64,000 nt of DNA from Hyphomicrobiales bacterium (GTDB lineage: Bacteria; Pseudomonadota; Alphaproteobacteria; Rhizobiales; Beijerinckiaceae). Every line of letters begins with the position of its first letter. The stretch's first letter is position 1. The DNA lies in assembly GCA_019075905.1 (NCBI GenBank), contig JAGXAM010000007.1, forward strand, positions 62,001 through 126,000, in the 5' to 3' direction. The notes below the pieces were generated by a model. The model was not told where the DNA came from and ran no database searches. It worked only from the letters and a program-made list of their open reading frames with translations. The position numbers were made by a program, and so were the translations under genes. Shown here one piece after another: positions 48,501 through 57,295 of this stretch.

Positions 48501-50027
48501 TCATGACGCGCGTCTGGACATCAGCGCGCGCTTTTCGCGCCGCCTTTGCGCAGATGAAGCCAGACGCAGACTTTCGCGATATTTCGCCACCGTGCGCCGG
48601 GCAATATCGATGCCTTCGGATTTGAGCCGCGCCACGAGCGCATCGTCAGAGAGCACGTCCTCGACCGACTCAGCATCGATCAATTCGCGAATGCGGTGCC
48701 GCACGGCCTCGCTGGAGCGCGCCTCACTGCCATCGCCTGACGCAATGCCGCCGGAGAAGAAATATTTCAGCTCGAACAGGCCGCGCGGCGTCGCCATATA
48801 TTTGCTGGCCGTTACACGCGACACGGTCGATTCGTGCATGCTGATGGCGGCCGCCACGGTCTTGAGGTTGAGCGGACGCAAATGCGCAATGCCATAGGTG
48901 AGAAACCCGTCCTGCTGGCGGACGATTTCTGTCGCCACTTTCAGAATGGTCTTGGCGCGCTGCTCAAGGCTCTTGGTCAGCCATGTCGCCGTTTGCAGGC
49001 AATTATTGATGAAAAGCCGGTCGTGTTCGGCAACGCCGCCGCGGGTGATGCGGGCGGCATAGCTCTGGTTTACCAATAATTTCGGCAGTGCGTCCTGGTT
49101 CAGCTCCACTTGCCAGCCGCCGTCGGCCGCAGCACTCACCAGCACATCGGCGATCACCGGCGCCATCGGCGCTGAGGCAAAGGCGCGCCCGGGCTTGGGA
49201 TCGAGCCGCCTTATCTCCGCGATCATATCGGCGAGATCAGCGTCATCGACACCGCAAAGGCGGCGCAATTGTCCAAATTCGCGCTTGGCGAGCAGCGGCA
49301 GATGCGCAACCAGAGCCTGCATCGCCGGATCAAAGCGATTGCGCTCGATCAATTGCAGCGCAAGGCATTCGGCAAGGTCACGCGCGGCAATACCGGCAGG
49401 CTCAAATCCCTGCAGCAGTTTCAGCACCTGCCCGACCTTCTGCTCCGAAATGCCCAGCCGCTGCCCGATTTCGCCCAAAGGCTCCGTATGATAGCCAGCT
49501 TCATCAATGCCATCGATCAGCACCTGGCCGATGGCCCGTTCGAGCGGATCGCTGGTAGCCAGCGCCAATTGTCGCTGCAGGTGCTCCTGCAGGGAAATCG
49601 TCTCGGCAACAAAGGCTTCGATATCCTGCGCCTCGGCGCTTCCACCGCCGCCCGCCGACCATTGCCCCGTGGTCAGGGGCTGGCTTGAGGTGAAGGGATC
49701 CTGCGAGCGCGCCGGCGCCGCATCCGGCTCAATGGCATTGTCGAGGCCGGTGCCAAGATTTTCCGCCAGCCGTCCGGCATCGATTTCGATGGTGCTGCTC
49801 GCCCAATCGGGCGCAGCCTGCGGTTCCGCGGCCTCGAAAGCCGCCTCGTTCAGCGGCGCCTCGCTGGTATCTATACGCTCCAGCAGCGGGTTGCGCTCAA
49901 GTTCCGCGTCGACAAATGTTGCCAGTTCCAGGCTCGAAAACTGCAGCAGGCGGATGGCTTGCAGCAATTGCGGCGTCATGACCAGCGACTGGCTGGTACG
50001 CATGACAAGGCGAGGTGACATGGCCAT
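48501..50027 (-). CDS. rpoN: RNA polymerase sigma-54 factor
   Basis: Alternative sigma factor needing an enhancer-binding ATPase; 508 residues. Region I Gln/Leu-rich segment (RTSQSLVMTPQLLQAIRLLQ), a variable acidic linker, the core-binding domain, the HTH (DGFLTYGIAHLRPLNLKTVA, then HESTVSRVT) and the RpoN box ARRTVAKYRE near the C terminus. The ATG at 50027 or 50021 are both possible. It follows lptB on the minus strand as in many Proteobacteria, but the usual hpf and ptsN are not downstream. Confidence 0.96.
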   Translation of the reverse strand: MAMSPRLVMRTSQSLVMTPQLLQAIRLLQFSSLELATFVDAELERNPLLERIDTSEAPLNEAAFEAAEPQAAPDWASSTIEIDAGRLAENLGTGLDNAIEPDAAPARSQDPFTSSQPLTTGQWSAGGGGSAEAQDIEAFVAETISLQEHLQRQLALATSDPLERAIGQVLIDGIDEAGYHTEPLGEIGQRLGISEQKVGQVLKLLQGFEPAGIAARDLAECLALQLIERNRFDPAMQALVAHLPLLAKREFGQLRRLCGVDDADLADMIAEIRRLDPKPGRAFASAPMAPVIADVLVSAAADGGWQVELNQDALPKLLVNQSYAARITRGGVAEHDRLFINNCLQTATWLTKSLEQRAKTILKVATEIVRQQDGFLTYGIAHLRPLNLKTVAAAISMHESTVSRVTASKYMATPRGLFELKYFFSGGIASGDGSEARSSEAVRHRIRELIDAESVEDVLSDDALVARLKSEGIDIARRTVAKYRESLRLASSAQRRREKRALMSRRAS

Positions 50028-50158
50028 CAGCAAACTCGAAAAGACGCATCTGAGCCCGAAATCAATAAACGGCCCGGTTCTTGCTTAGCCGAATATCTGC
50101 AATGATGCCAGCCTTGCAGGGCCGTAAATCCCTACAGGGTTAAGAACCTGCCATCGCC

Positions 50159-51037
50159 TCACATGCGGAAGCTTTCGCCAAGATAAAGCCGCCGCGCCTC
50201 GGGGTTGGCGACGATTTCAGCCGGCGTGCCTTCGGTGAGGACGTGGCCGGAATGGATGATATAGGCACGGTCGATCAAACCCAGCGTTTCGCGAACATTG
50301 TGGTCGGTGATCAGTACACCGATGCCACGGGTGGTGAGCTGGCGCACCAGACTCTGGATATCGCCCACCGCAATGGGATCAATGCCGGCAAAGGGTTCGT
50401 CGAGCAGCATGAACACCGGATTGCCGGCCAGCGCCCGGGCGATTTCGCAACGCCGCCGCTCGCCGCCCGAAAGCGCCATGGCCGGCGAGGCCCGCAGGCG
50501 CTTGATGTCGAATTCATCGAGCAATTGTTCGAGCCGTTGCTCGCGCAGGTCGCGGTTCGGCTCGGTCACCTCAAGAATGGCGCGGATATTGTTCTCGACG
50601 CTGAGACCCCGGAAAATCGAGGCTTCCTGCGGCAGATAGCCGATGCCAAGCCGCGCCCGCCGGTACATCGGCAGCGCCGTGACATCATGCCCTTCCAGAC
50701 TGATCAAACCCTTATCGGGGCGAAGCAGGCCGGTGATCATGTAAAAGACTGTCGTCTTGCCCGCCCCGTTGGGGCCGAGCAGGCCTACAGCCTCACCCTG
50801 GCGCACATGCAGGCTGACATCCTTCACTACCTGGCGCAGCCCGTAGGACTTGCCAAGGTTGAAGGCGCCGAGAATGCCCTGGCCTTCGAGGGCCGCGTCC
50901 GGCGCCGGGCTCAAGGCCGGCACCGGCTTGTCAAAAGATGCATTGAGATCAAGCGGGAGAAGCTCCGGAGGGATTCCCCTCGCCATATCTGGAATCGCTG
51001 ATGCGTCCTCGAAACGACGTGGCCATAGCCGCGCCAT
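50159..51037 (-). CDS. lptB: LPS export ABC transporter ATPase LptB, with N-terminal extension
   Basis: ATPase powering lipopolysaccharide extraction by LptFG; about 292 residues. Walker A GPNGAGKTT, Q-loop YLPQEASIFRGL, signature LSGGERRRCEIARAL, Walker B FMLLDEPFAGIDP and H-loop TDHNVRE. The LptB core begins only at about residue 53 (GILGAFNLGKSYG); the preceding Pro- and Ala-rich extension is unusual, since LptB is normally about 240 residues. A TTG at 51070 would make it longer still. lptA and lptC are not adjacent. Confidence 0.92.
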   Translation of the reverse strand: MARLWPRRFEDASAIPDMARGIPPELLPLDLNASFDKPVPALSPAPDAALEGQGILGAFNLGKSYGLRQVVKDVSLHVRQGEAVGLLGPNGAGKTTVFYMITGLLRPDKGLISLEGHDVTALPMYRRARLGIGYLPQEASIFRGLSVENNIRAILEVTEPNRDLREQRLEQLLDEFDIKRLRASPAMALSGGERRRCEIARALAGNPVFMLLDEPFAGIDPIAVGDIQSLVRQLTTRGIGVLITDHNVRETLGLIDRAYIIHSGHVLTEGTPAEIVANPEARRLYLGESFRM

Positions 51038-51166
51038 CAGACTGCGTTTCGAGGTGTTCCTGACCAACAAAGCCCTGCCTTGTCATTTTAGATCAACCAA
51101 CCTCTTTCAACACAAAAATCCGGCGCGTTACAAGGGCACAGCATCGCGAGCCTGTGCAACCTCATT

Positions 51167-51838
51167 TCACACTTTCATGGATTGCGCCAGAAAGGCCCTG
51201 GTGCGTTCCAGGGCAAGGTCGGCGCTCGGCTTGTCATAGCTCGGCGCGACATCGCGGTTGAACGCATGTCCGGCATGATAGACATAGACCGGCACTTGCG
51301 GCAGCGCAGCGCGGACCTTTTCGACATCGCTCAGCGGGATGCTCTGGTCCTGATCGCCAAAATGCAGCATAAGCGGAATTTTCGGCTTGTCCTGAAGGCG
51401 TCCGGCAATGCCGCCACCATAATAGCCTACCGCCGCATCAAGGCCGGAAAGATGGCAGGCCGCCGCAAAGGCCAGCGTGCCACCCCAGCAAAACCCCACC
51501 AGCCCGACGCGGCCGGCCTCGCGCCCGGCATCGATGGCCGCCTGGATATCGAGCAAGGTCTTGGCCGGATCAATCGCCTTGAGCAGCGCAAAGCCCTTTT
51601 CGCGCCCCGCCTGATCATAGCCCAGTTCGACGCCACGCTCGGCACGGTCGAACAGGGCCGGAGCTATGGCGAGATAGCCATCGGCGGCATAGCGATCGGC
51701 AACCGACCGGAAATGCGCGTTGACCCCGAATATTTCCTGCAAGATCACCACGCTGCCACGCGGTTTGCCCGTCGGTGCCGCGCGGTAGGCGGCAATTCTG
51801 GTTCCGTCGGCGGTCGCCAGTTCAATCTGATGTCCCAT
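51167..51838 (-). CDS. Dienelactone hydrolase family protein
   Basis: Cytoplasmic alpha/beta hydrolase of 223 residues. The Cys-Asp-His triad characteristic of dienelactone hydrolases is Cys117 (GFCWGG), Asp164 (GDQDQSIP) and His191 (AGHAFNRD). No other aromatic-degradation genes are nearby, so a general carboxymethylenebutenolidase-like annotation is as far as one can go. The next gene upstream on the strand is the ureohydrolase, 28 bases away. Confidence 0.88.
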   Translation of the reverse strand: MGHQIELATADGTRIAAYRAAPTGKPRGSVVILQEIFGVNAHFRSVADRYAADGYLAIAPALFDRAERGVELGYDQAGREKGFALLKAIDPAKTLLDIQAAIDAGREAGRVGLVGFCWGGTLAFAAACHLSGLDAAVGYYGGGIAGRLQDKPKIPLMLHFGDQDQSIPLSDVEKVRAALPQVPVYVYHAGHAFNRDVAPSYDKPSADLALERTRAFLAQSMKV

Positions 51839-51866
51839 GAAACAAGCCCCTTGTGATTAATTGCAA

Positions 51867-52865
51867 TCAATCTGTAGATATAGCTCGTGCCCGCGCCACG
51901 GCGAGGGCCAGCGGGCAGAGTATTTCAAAGCCGAGACTCGCCCCGGTCCAGGCGGTGAGGCCGTTGCTATCGAAGGGTGGCGACACTTCGACCAGATCCG
52001 CGCCCACAAGATTGAGCCCGGCAAGGCCCCGCAGCATCTGCTGGGCCATAAAAGTGGAAATGCCGCCAATCTCCGGTGTGCCGGTGCCGGGTGCCTGCGA
52101 CGGGTCGATCACATCAATATCGAACGAGACATAGGTGGGTGCGTCGCCAACGACGGCCCGGGCCTCGCGCATCACCGCCTCGGCGCCAACTTCCATGACC
52201 TCTTCGATGAAGAACAGCCGCACGCCCTGCGACCTCGCAAACGCGACATCCTCGCCCGTCACGCTGGTGCCACGCAGGCCGATCTGCACGATCCGGCGCG
52301 GATCGAGCAGGCCCTCTTCCAACGCGCGGCGGAAAGGCGTGCCATGAGCATAGCGGAAATCACCGAAATAGGTGTCGTAAAAATCCGTATGCGCATCAAA
52401 ATGGATCATGCCGAGCGGCCCATGCCGCCCGAGCGCACGCAGAACCGGCAGGCTGGTCAAATGGTCCCCGCCAAACGACAGCGGCACGATCCCGCTTGCG
52501 GCAATTTCGGCGAAATACGAGGTCAGTTGCGCCAGCGCATCCATCAAGTTCACAGGATTGACCGGGGCATCGCCAAGATCGGCGCAGCGGGCCATATGAA
52601 ACGGGTGAACCCCGGTCGCCTGATTGAACATCCGCACCATGGTCGAAGCATCCCGCAAGGCGCGCGGGCCGTGCCGCGCCCCGGCGCGATTGGAGGTGCC
52701 ATTGTCCCAGGGCACGCCGATCAGGCCGATATCGACCTTGCGGGCCATGGCCTCATCGCGGCTCAGCATCGGCAGGCGCATGAAAGTCGAGGGGCCGGCA
52801 AACCGGGGCACGACAAAGCCGGAGACAGGCAGGAAATCCTCGTCAAGCGGTGTCAAATCGGTCAT
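51867..52865 (-). CDS. Agmatinase/ureohydrolase (SpeB family)
   Basis: Binuclear manganese ureohydrolase of 332 residues that would hydrolyse agmatine, guanidinobutyrate or a related guanidino compound. Metal ligands are in SFGGDHLTSLP, HFDAHTDFYDTYFG and SFDIDVIDPSQAPGTGTPE. The N terminus is longer than E. coli SpeB and resembles the subgroup of guanidinobutyrase-type enzymes; substrate is inference. Divergent from dapB. Confidence 0.88.
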   Translation of the reverse strand: MTDLTPLDEDFLPVSGFVVPRFAGPSTFMRLPMLSRDEAMARKVDIGLIGVPWDNGTSNRAGARHGPRALRDASTMVRMFNQATGVHPFHMARCADLGDAPVNPVNLMDALAQLTSYFAEIAASGIVPLSFGGDHLTSLPVLRALGRHGPLGMIHFDAHTDFYDTYFGDFRYAHGTPFRRALEEGLLDPRRIVQIGLRGTSVTGEDVAFARSQGVRLFFIEEVMEVGAEAVMREARAVVGDAPTYVSFDIDVIDPSQAPGTGTPEIGGISTFMAQQMLRGLAGLNLVGADLVEVSPPFDSNGLTAWTGASLGFEILCPLALAVARARAISTD

Positions 52866-52961
52866 TGACCCATGACTTTCATGTTATTGGCGGCGCAAAT
52901 GGCGTGAGCCACGGCATAATGAAGGCAAGGTGGCGATGCAAGCCTCGCACCGGCGCCACGC

Positions 52962-52990
52962 TTTTCATTGCCGCAGCATCGTTCTATAGA
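52962..52990 (+). promoter_or_regulatory. Putative dapB promoter
   Basis: TTTTCA, 17-base spacer, TATAGA. Both hexamers match sigma-70 consensus at 4 of 6 positions. Predicted start about 20 bases before the dapB GTG, just ahead of the GAGGAGGG ribosome site. Located by eye. Confidence 0.4.
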
Positions 52991-53015
52991 CTTAGCGCAA
53001 TCAGAGGAGGGTTTT

Positions 53016-53831
53016 GTGACAGACTTGCGGCTTGTCGTGGCAGGCGCTTCCGGGCGCATGGGACGGATGCTGATCAAGGCGATCCACGATGCTCCCGGTG
53101 TCAAGCTCAGCGGTGCCCTCGAAGCGCCGGGCTCCATTGCCCTTGGCCAGGATGCCGGGCTGCTGGCAGGCTGCGGAAAGCTCGGCATCAACATCTCGGC
53201 CGACCCGCTGGAAGCCATGTTGCATGCCGATGGCATCATCGATTTCACCGTGCCGGCCGCCAGTGTCACGCTGGCAAAATATGCCGCACAGGCGCGGATC
53301 GTGCATGTGCTGGGCACCACCGGCATGAGCGAGGCCGATCTCGAACATGTCCGTGCCGCCGCACGCCATGCCGTCATCATCCGCTCAGGCAATATGAGCC
53401 TTGGCGTCAACCTGTTGGCGGCGCTGGTCGAGCGCGTGGCGCGCACCCTCAGTGCCGATTTCGACATAGAAATTCTGGAAATGCACCATCGCATGAAGGT
53501 CGATGCCCCCTCGGGAACCGCGCTGATGCTGGGCGAGGCTGCCGCAGCGGGCCGCGGGATCAAGCTGGCGGAACATGCCGTACGCCAGCGCGATGGCCAT
53601 ACCGGCGCCCGCAAATCCGGCGACATTGGCTTTGCGACCTTGCGCGGTGGTTCCGTGGTTGGAGACCACACCGTGATATTTGCCGGCGCCGGCGAGCGCA
53701 TCGAGCTCACCCATCGCGCCGAGGACCGCAGCCTGTTTGCGGCCGGTGCCTTGCGCGCCGCGCTCTGGGGACATGGCAAAAAGCCCGGACTCTACGACAT
53801 GCTCGACGTCCTTGGCCTCAAAGAATCCTGA
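53016..53831 (+). CDS. dapB: 4-hydroxy-tetrahydrodipicolinate reductase
   Basis: NAD(P)H-dependent reductase in the lysine and diaminopimelate pathway; 271 residues. Rossmann motif VAGASGRMG (8-16), GTTGMS (100-105), and the catalytic [15 protein letters not shown] (155-169; His157 or His158, Lys161). The frame is open to 52968, but the GTG at 53016 has a strong GAGGAGGG four bases upstream. gpmA follows after 24 bases. Confidence 0.96.
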   Translation: MTDLRLVVAGASGRMGRMLIKAIHDAPGVKLSGALEAPGSIALGQDAGLLAGCGKLGINISADPLEAMLHADGIIDFTVPAASVTLAKYAAQARIVHVLGTTGMSEADLEHVRAAARHAVIIRSGNMSLGVNLLAALVERVARTLSADFDIEILEMHHRMKVDAPSGTALMLGEAAAAGRGIKLAEHAVRQRDGHTGARKSGDIGFATLRGGSVVGDHTVIFAGAGERIELTHRAEDRSLFAAGALRAALWGHGKKPGLYDMLDVLGLKES

Positions 53832-53855
53832 GATTTCAACGAGAAGGTAGCAACG

Positions 53856-54476
53856 ATGGATCACCTACTGGTGCTGGTTCGCCACGGTCAAAGTGATTGG
53901 AACCTGAAGAACCTGTTTACCGGCTGGCGCAATCCCGATTTGACGCCGCAAGGCATCGAGGAAGCCAGGGCCGCTGGGCAAAGGCTGGCAAGGCTTGGGC
54001 TGCGCTTCGATCAGGCCTTCACCTCCGACCTCGTGCGCGCCCAGAACACCTTGCAGCTGGCTCTGGCTGAACTGGGCCAGACGGGCCTTGCCACCATCGC
54101 CAATCAGGCGCTTAACGAGCGCGATTATGGCGATCTTGCCGGACTCAACAAGGATGACGCCCGCAAAAAATGGGGCGAGGATCAGGTGCATCTGTGGCGG
54201 CGCTCCTATGATATAGCTCCGCCCGGCGGCGAGAGCCTGCGCGATACTGTGGCGCGGGTGCTGCCCTATTACTGCCAGCATATCCTGCCGGCGGTGCTGC
54301 AGGGCAAACGCGTGCTGGTTGCCGCTCACGGCAATTCCTTGCGCGCCCTGGTGATGGTGCTTGACCGCCTGACCCCGGCAACCATCCCGAGCATGGAACT
54401 CGCCACCGGCGTGCCGCTGGTCTATCGCCTGAAGGCCGATTCCACCGTCGCCTCAAAGCAAGTGCTCGAAAGCTAG
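53856..54476 (+). CDS. gpmA: 2,3-bisphosphoglycerate-dependent phosphoglycerate mutase
   Basis: Glycolytic mutase interconverting 3- and 2-phosphoglycerate; 206 residues, the short alphaproteobacterial form (E. coli GpmA is about 250). Phosphohistidine motif [10 protein letters not shown] (His10), [28 protein letters not shown] and the second His in [10 protein letters not shown]. Co-oriented with dapB. The stop overlaps the convergent cytochrome b561 gene by four bases. Confidence 0.94.
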   Translation: MDHLLVLVRHGQSDWNLKNLFTGWRNPDLTPQGIEEARAAGQRLARLGLRFDQAFTSDLVRAQNTLQLALAELGQTGLATIANQALNERDYGDLAGLNKDDARKKWGEDQVHLWRRSYDIAPPGGESLRDTVARVLPYYCQHILPAVLQGKRVLVAAHGNSLRALVMVLDRLTPATIPSMELATGVPLVYRLKADSTVASKQVLES

Positions 54477-55015
54477 ACCGGCGGCCGCGGCGCACGCCAG
54501 ATCGACGCGAACGTGCCGTCCCTCACATGGGCGAGCGCGCCGGTGATGTGCAACACCAGCACCGCCCCCAGCGCCCAGCCGAGCCAGGCATGGGCCTTGA
54601 GCAAGGCGAGATAGAGCGGCAGGCTTGTGGGCAGAATATCAGGCAACGGCACCAGCCCGAAAATCCGCGTCGGGATCTTCAGCGGCGAGGCCGAAATCAT
54701 CGCCCAGCCTGTAAGCGGAATGATGAAGATCAGCACGTAAAGCAGCCGGTGGGTCGCCACCGACAGGCTGTTTTGCCAGGCAGGACGGATCGGAGTCGGC
54801 AGCGGCATGCGCATGCGCACACCGATCCGCCATAAAACCAGCACTAGCGCCACAATGCCAAGCGTCTTGTGCACCTGATAGAGCATAAACCGCAGGCCCT
54901 GGTCGCTGACCAGCCGGTTCATAACGATGGCGCCGACGAGAGCCGCCAGAATGGCTGCGCCGGAAAGCTGATGGCTCCAGCGCTGCGCCCGGCTCCAGCG
55001 CGCACCCGCGCTCAC
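54473..55015 (-). CDS. Cytochrome b561 family protein
   Basis: Small di-heme membrane protein of 180 residues with about four transmembrane helices. Candidate haem ligands are His in [25 protein letters not shown] and KAHAWLGW or VLHITGAL. It probably transfers electrons between quinol and a periplasmic acceptor. GTG start overlapping the YceI stop by four bases; the YceI plus b561 pair is recurrent in Proteobacteria. Confidence 0.87.
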   Translation of the reverse strand: MSAGARWSRAQRWSHQLSGAAILAALVGAIVMNRLVSDQGLRFMLYQVHKTLGIVALVLVLWRIGVRMRMPLPTPIRPAWQNSLSVATHRLLYVLIFIIPLTGWAMISASPLKIPTRIFGLVPLPDILPTSLPLYLALLKAHAWLGWALGAVLVLHITGALAHVRDGTFASIWRAPRPPV

Positions 55016-55599
55016 AGCCCGCGGCCTCGCGAGGCAATGGTAATCCGGGCGGTGTCGGAAATCAGCGGCTGGCCGGAAATGAAACCGAAAGCCGAGCGCT
55101 GGATCGCCCCGGTCGCTACAAAGGCCAGCGGACGCTGCCCCGGCTTCGACAGCACCCGTACCGTGAAAGTCACCGGATGTGTCGCCCCGAAGAATGACAG
55201 GAGCCCGGTGAGCGCCACGCTGTGTGCGCTGGTCCGGCGCACCGATGTCGAGCGAAAATTCATGGCGGGGTGTTGCGCCACATCCAGCATCGCCGAACTT
55301 TTGATGTAGGAGGTGATCGAGGCACCGCCGGCATCGACCGATGCGGCGCGGATATCAACGGACACAAAGCTCTTTGCCGGATGCGCAAAATCAACCCGCA
55401 GGCGGCCCTTGAAGGCATCAAACACACCCCTGGTTTGCGGCCAGCCGATGCCGTTGATGGTAAAACCGATGCGGGTATTGGCCGGCGTGATGGTCGCTGA
55501 CAGGACCCCGGGCTCAGCGCGCAGCGGCCCCGTGCCTGCCATCAGCAGCACGAGGCCAAAAGCTGGTCCGTTCAAGGCCTTATAAAAGCATCTGTCCAT
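55012..55599 (-). CDS. YceI family periplasmic protein
   Basis: Lipocalin-like exported protein of 195 residues that may bind a polyisoprenoid or quinone. Signal peptide-like N terminus (GPAFGLVLLMAGTGPLRAEP). The YceI pattern is visible as TRIGFTINGIGWPQTRGVFDAFKG-type strands, SVDIRAASVDAG and FGATHPVTFTV. The ATG at 55599 has GGAG upstream; the frame is open to 55632. Coupled to the downstream cytochrome b561. Confidence 0.87.
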   Translation of the reverse strand: MDRCFYKALNGPAFGLVLLMAGTGPLRAEPGVLSATITPANTRIGFTINGIGWPQTRGVFDAFKGRLRVDFAHPAKSFVSVDIRAASVDAGGASITSYIKSSAMLDVAQHPAMNFRSTSVRRTSAHSVALTGLLSFFGATHPVTFTVRVLSKPGQRPLAFVATGAIQRSAFGFISGQPLISDTARITIASRGRGL

Positions 55600-55657
55600 C
55601 TGGGATCTCCGGATAGACCCAAGATGCGCCACCGCAACCCAAAATCAAGGGGTTGGC

Positions 55658-56641
55658 TCAGGCCAGAGCCTGCTCGCGCATAGTCGTCGGCAACCTTGCA
55701 CCTATCTGCTGAATGATCGCCGCCGCCGCCGCGCCGCCCAGTCTGGCGCAGGTGGCATGGTCGCGCCCCTGCGCGAGGCCGAGCATGAAGCCGGCCGCAT
55801 AAAGATCACCGGCACCGGTGGTATCGATCACCTGCTCAACCGCCGAAGCCGGCACTGAGGTGATTTCATCCGCCGCGATGACATGCGAGCCGGCCGCGCC
55901 ATGGGTGACGATCGTCAGGCAGCGTTCCTTACGCAGGGCAGCCAGCGCCTCGGCAAGATTGTCGGTCTGGAACAGCGATTTGACCTCGGCATCATTGGCA
56001 AAGACAATATCGACGAGGCCGGTGCGCATGAGGTTGAGAAACTCTCCGCGATAACGCTCGACGCAAAAGGCGTCGGACAGGCTGAGCGCGACCCGGCGCT
56101 GGTGGGCATGCGCCAGGCGCGAGGCCTTCACAAAGGCCTCCTTGGCCGCAGGCGGATCCCACAAATAGCCTTCGAGATAAATGATCCCGGCGGCGGCCAC
56201 ATCCTTGTCATTGACATCGGCTTCGGACAGGTTCTGGCAGGCGCCGAGATAGGTGCACATGGAACGCTGGCCATCCGGCGTCACCATCACGAAGCAACGC
56301 GCCGTGGCAGCACCCTCCGTCGCCCGCTCGGTATGATAGGCCACGCCCTGATCGTGAATATCGCGGGCAAAATCAGCCCCCAGCACATCATCGCGCACCT
56401 TGCCAATATAGGCGGTGCGCGCCTTGAATCCGGCGAGGCCAGCTATAGTGTTGGCCGCCGACCCGCCGGACATCATCACCGGTTGCGGTGCCAGCGCCAG
56501 CAGGTGCGCCGCGCGCTCCTCATCGATCAGCGTCATGCCGCCTTTGAGGATATTTTCACGGATCAGGAAATCATCATCAACACGGGAAATAATATCGACA
56601 ATGGCGTTGCCAATGCCAAGTACATCAAATTTGGTGGACAT
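55658..56641 (-). CDS. PfkB-family carbohydrate/adenosine kinase
   Basis: Ribokinase-fold kinase of 327 residues. Signature 2 DTTGAGDLYAAGF (273-285; Asp279 is the catalytic base) and an N-terminal GNAIVDI, MSGGSAANT and GKVRDD typical of the adenosine-kinase subgroup, which is common at this place in alphaproteobacteria. The exact substrate is inference. ATG at 56641 with AAGG in front; the frame opens at 56671. Confidence 0.87.
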   Translation of the reverse strand: MSTKFDVLGIGNAIVDIISRVDDDFLIRENILKGGMTLIDEERAAHLLALAPQPVMMSGGSAANTIAGLAGFKARTAYIGKVRDDVLGADFARDIHDQGVAYHTERATEGAATARCFVMVTPDGQRSMCTYLGACQNLSEADVNDKDVAAAGIIYLEGYLWDPPAAKEAFVKASRLAHAHQRRVALSLSDAFCVERYRGEFLNLMRTGLVDIVFANDAEVKSLFQTDNLAEALAALRKERCLTIVTHGAAGSHVIAADEITSVPASAVEQVIDTTGAGDLYAAGFMLGLAQGRDHATCARLGGAAAAAIIQQIGARLPTTMREQALA

Positions 56642-56701
56642 AATCGCGCCTTTTTGAAACCACGGGTTCACACAGGCCTTGGCACTGCCTGCCCGGAAAG
56701 G

Positions 56702-57295
56702 TCAAGCGCGACGGCGCAAATGAATGTAGAGCGCCCCCTCGCCGCCATGGTGCGGCGCGGCCGCCTCGATGCCGATGATCAGCGGCCGCAGATCGGCAGC
56801 CTGCAGCCAGAACGGCGTCATGCGGCGCAGGATACCGCGCTCGTGGACGTCACCGGCCATGCTGCCGCCCTTGCCGGTCACCACCATCACCACCCGCGCG
56901 CCGCGCGCCTGCGCCCCGATAATAAAGTGCCGCAGGCTCTGGTGCGCCTGTTCCTGCCGCATGCCGTGAAGGTCGAGCCGCCCCTCGATCTCCGCCCGGC
57001 CGCGCTTCAGCTGCTTGCGCAAAGGCGCATCAAGTGTAGGCAAATGCGTGCTGCGCGGCGCTTGATGCGCTGGCGGTGCGGCTTGATAGGGCTCTGCCAC
57101 ATAGCGCGGCGCTGCCGGCTTGCTGGCGGGCTGCCGGGCCGGCTTCGGCGCCAAAGGCAGCGTCATCAGTGCCGTCGGCAACTTCGCTCCGTTGCGGCGT
57201 TTGATTTTCGCCACCACCTGCAACCACAGGTCGATCTCTTCGGGCCGCAACTGGCGCTGGCCACGCCGCGGGGGGCTGTTGTCCTCATGGGCCAT
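56702..57295 (-). CDS. Smr domain protein
   Basis: Protein of 197 residues with a proline-rich linker (about 45-85) and a C-terminal Smr (small MutS-related) domain: RLDLHGMRQEQAH, VVTGKG and HHGGEGALYIHLRR. Smr domains are nucleases acting on DNA or stalled-ribosome mRNA; a role here is inferred from family only. Starts at ATG 57295 (or GTG 57298) within the mltA stop (GTGATG), so it is coupled to mltA. Confidence 0.87.
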   Translation of the reverse strand: MAHEDNSPPRRGQRQLRPEEIDLWLQVVAKIKRRNGAKLPTALMTLPLAPKPARQPASKPAAPRYVAEPYQAAPPAHQAPRSTHLPTLDAPLRKQLKRGRAEIEGRLDLHGMRQEQAHQSLRHFIIGAQARGARVVMVVTGKGGSMAGDVHERGILRRMTPFWLQAADLRPLIIGIEAAAPHHGGEGALYIHLRRRA

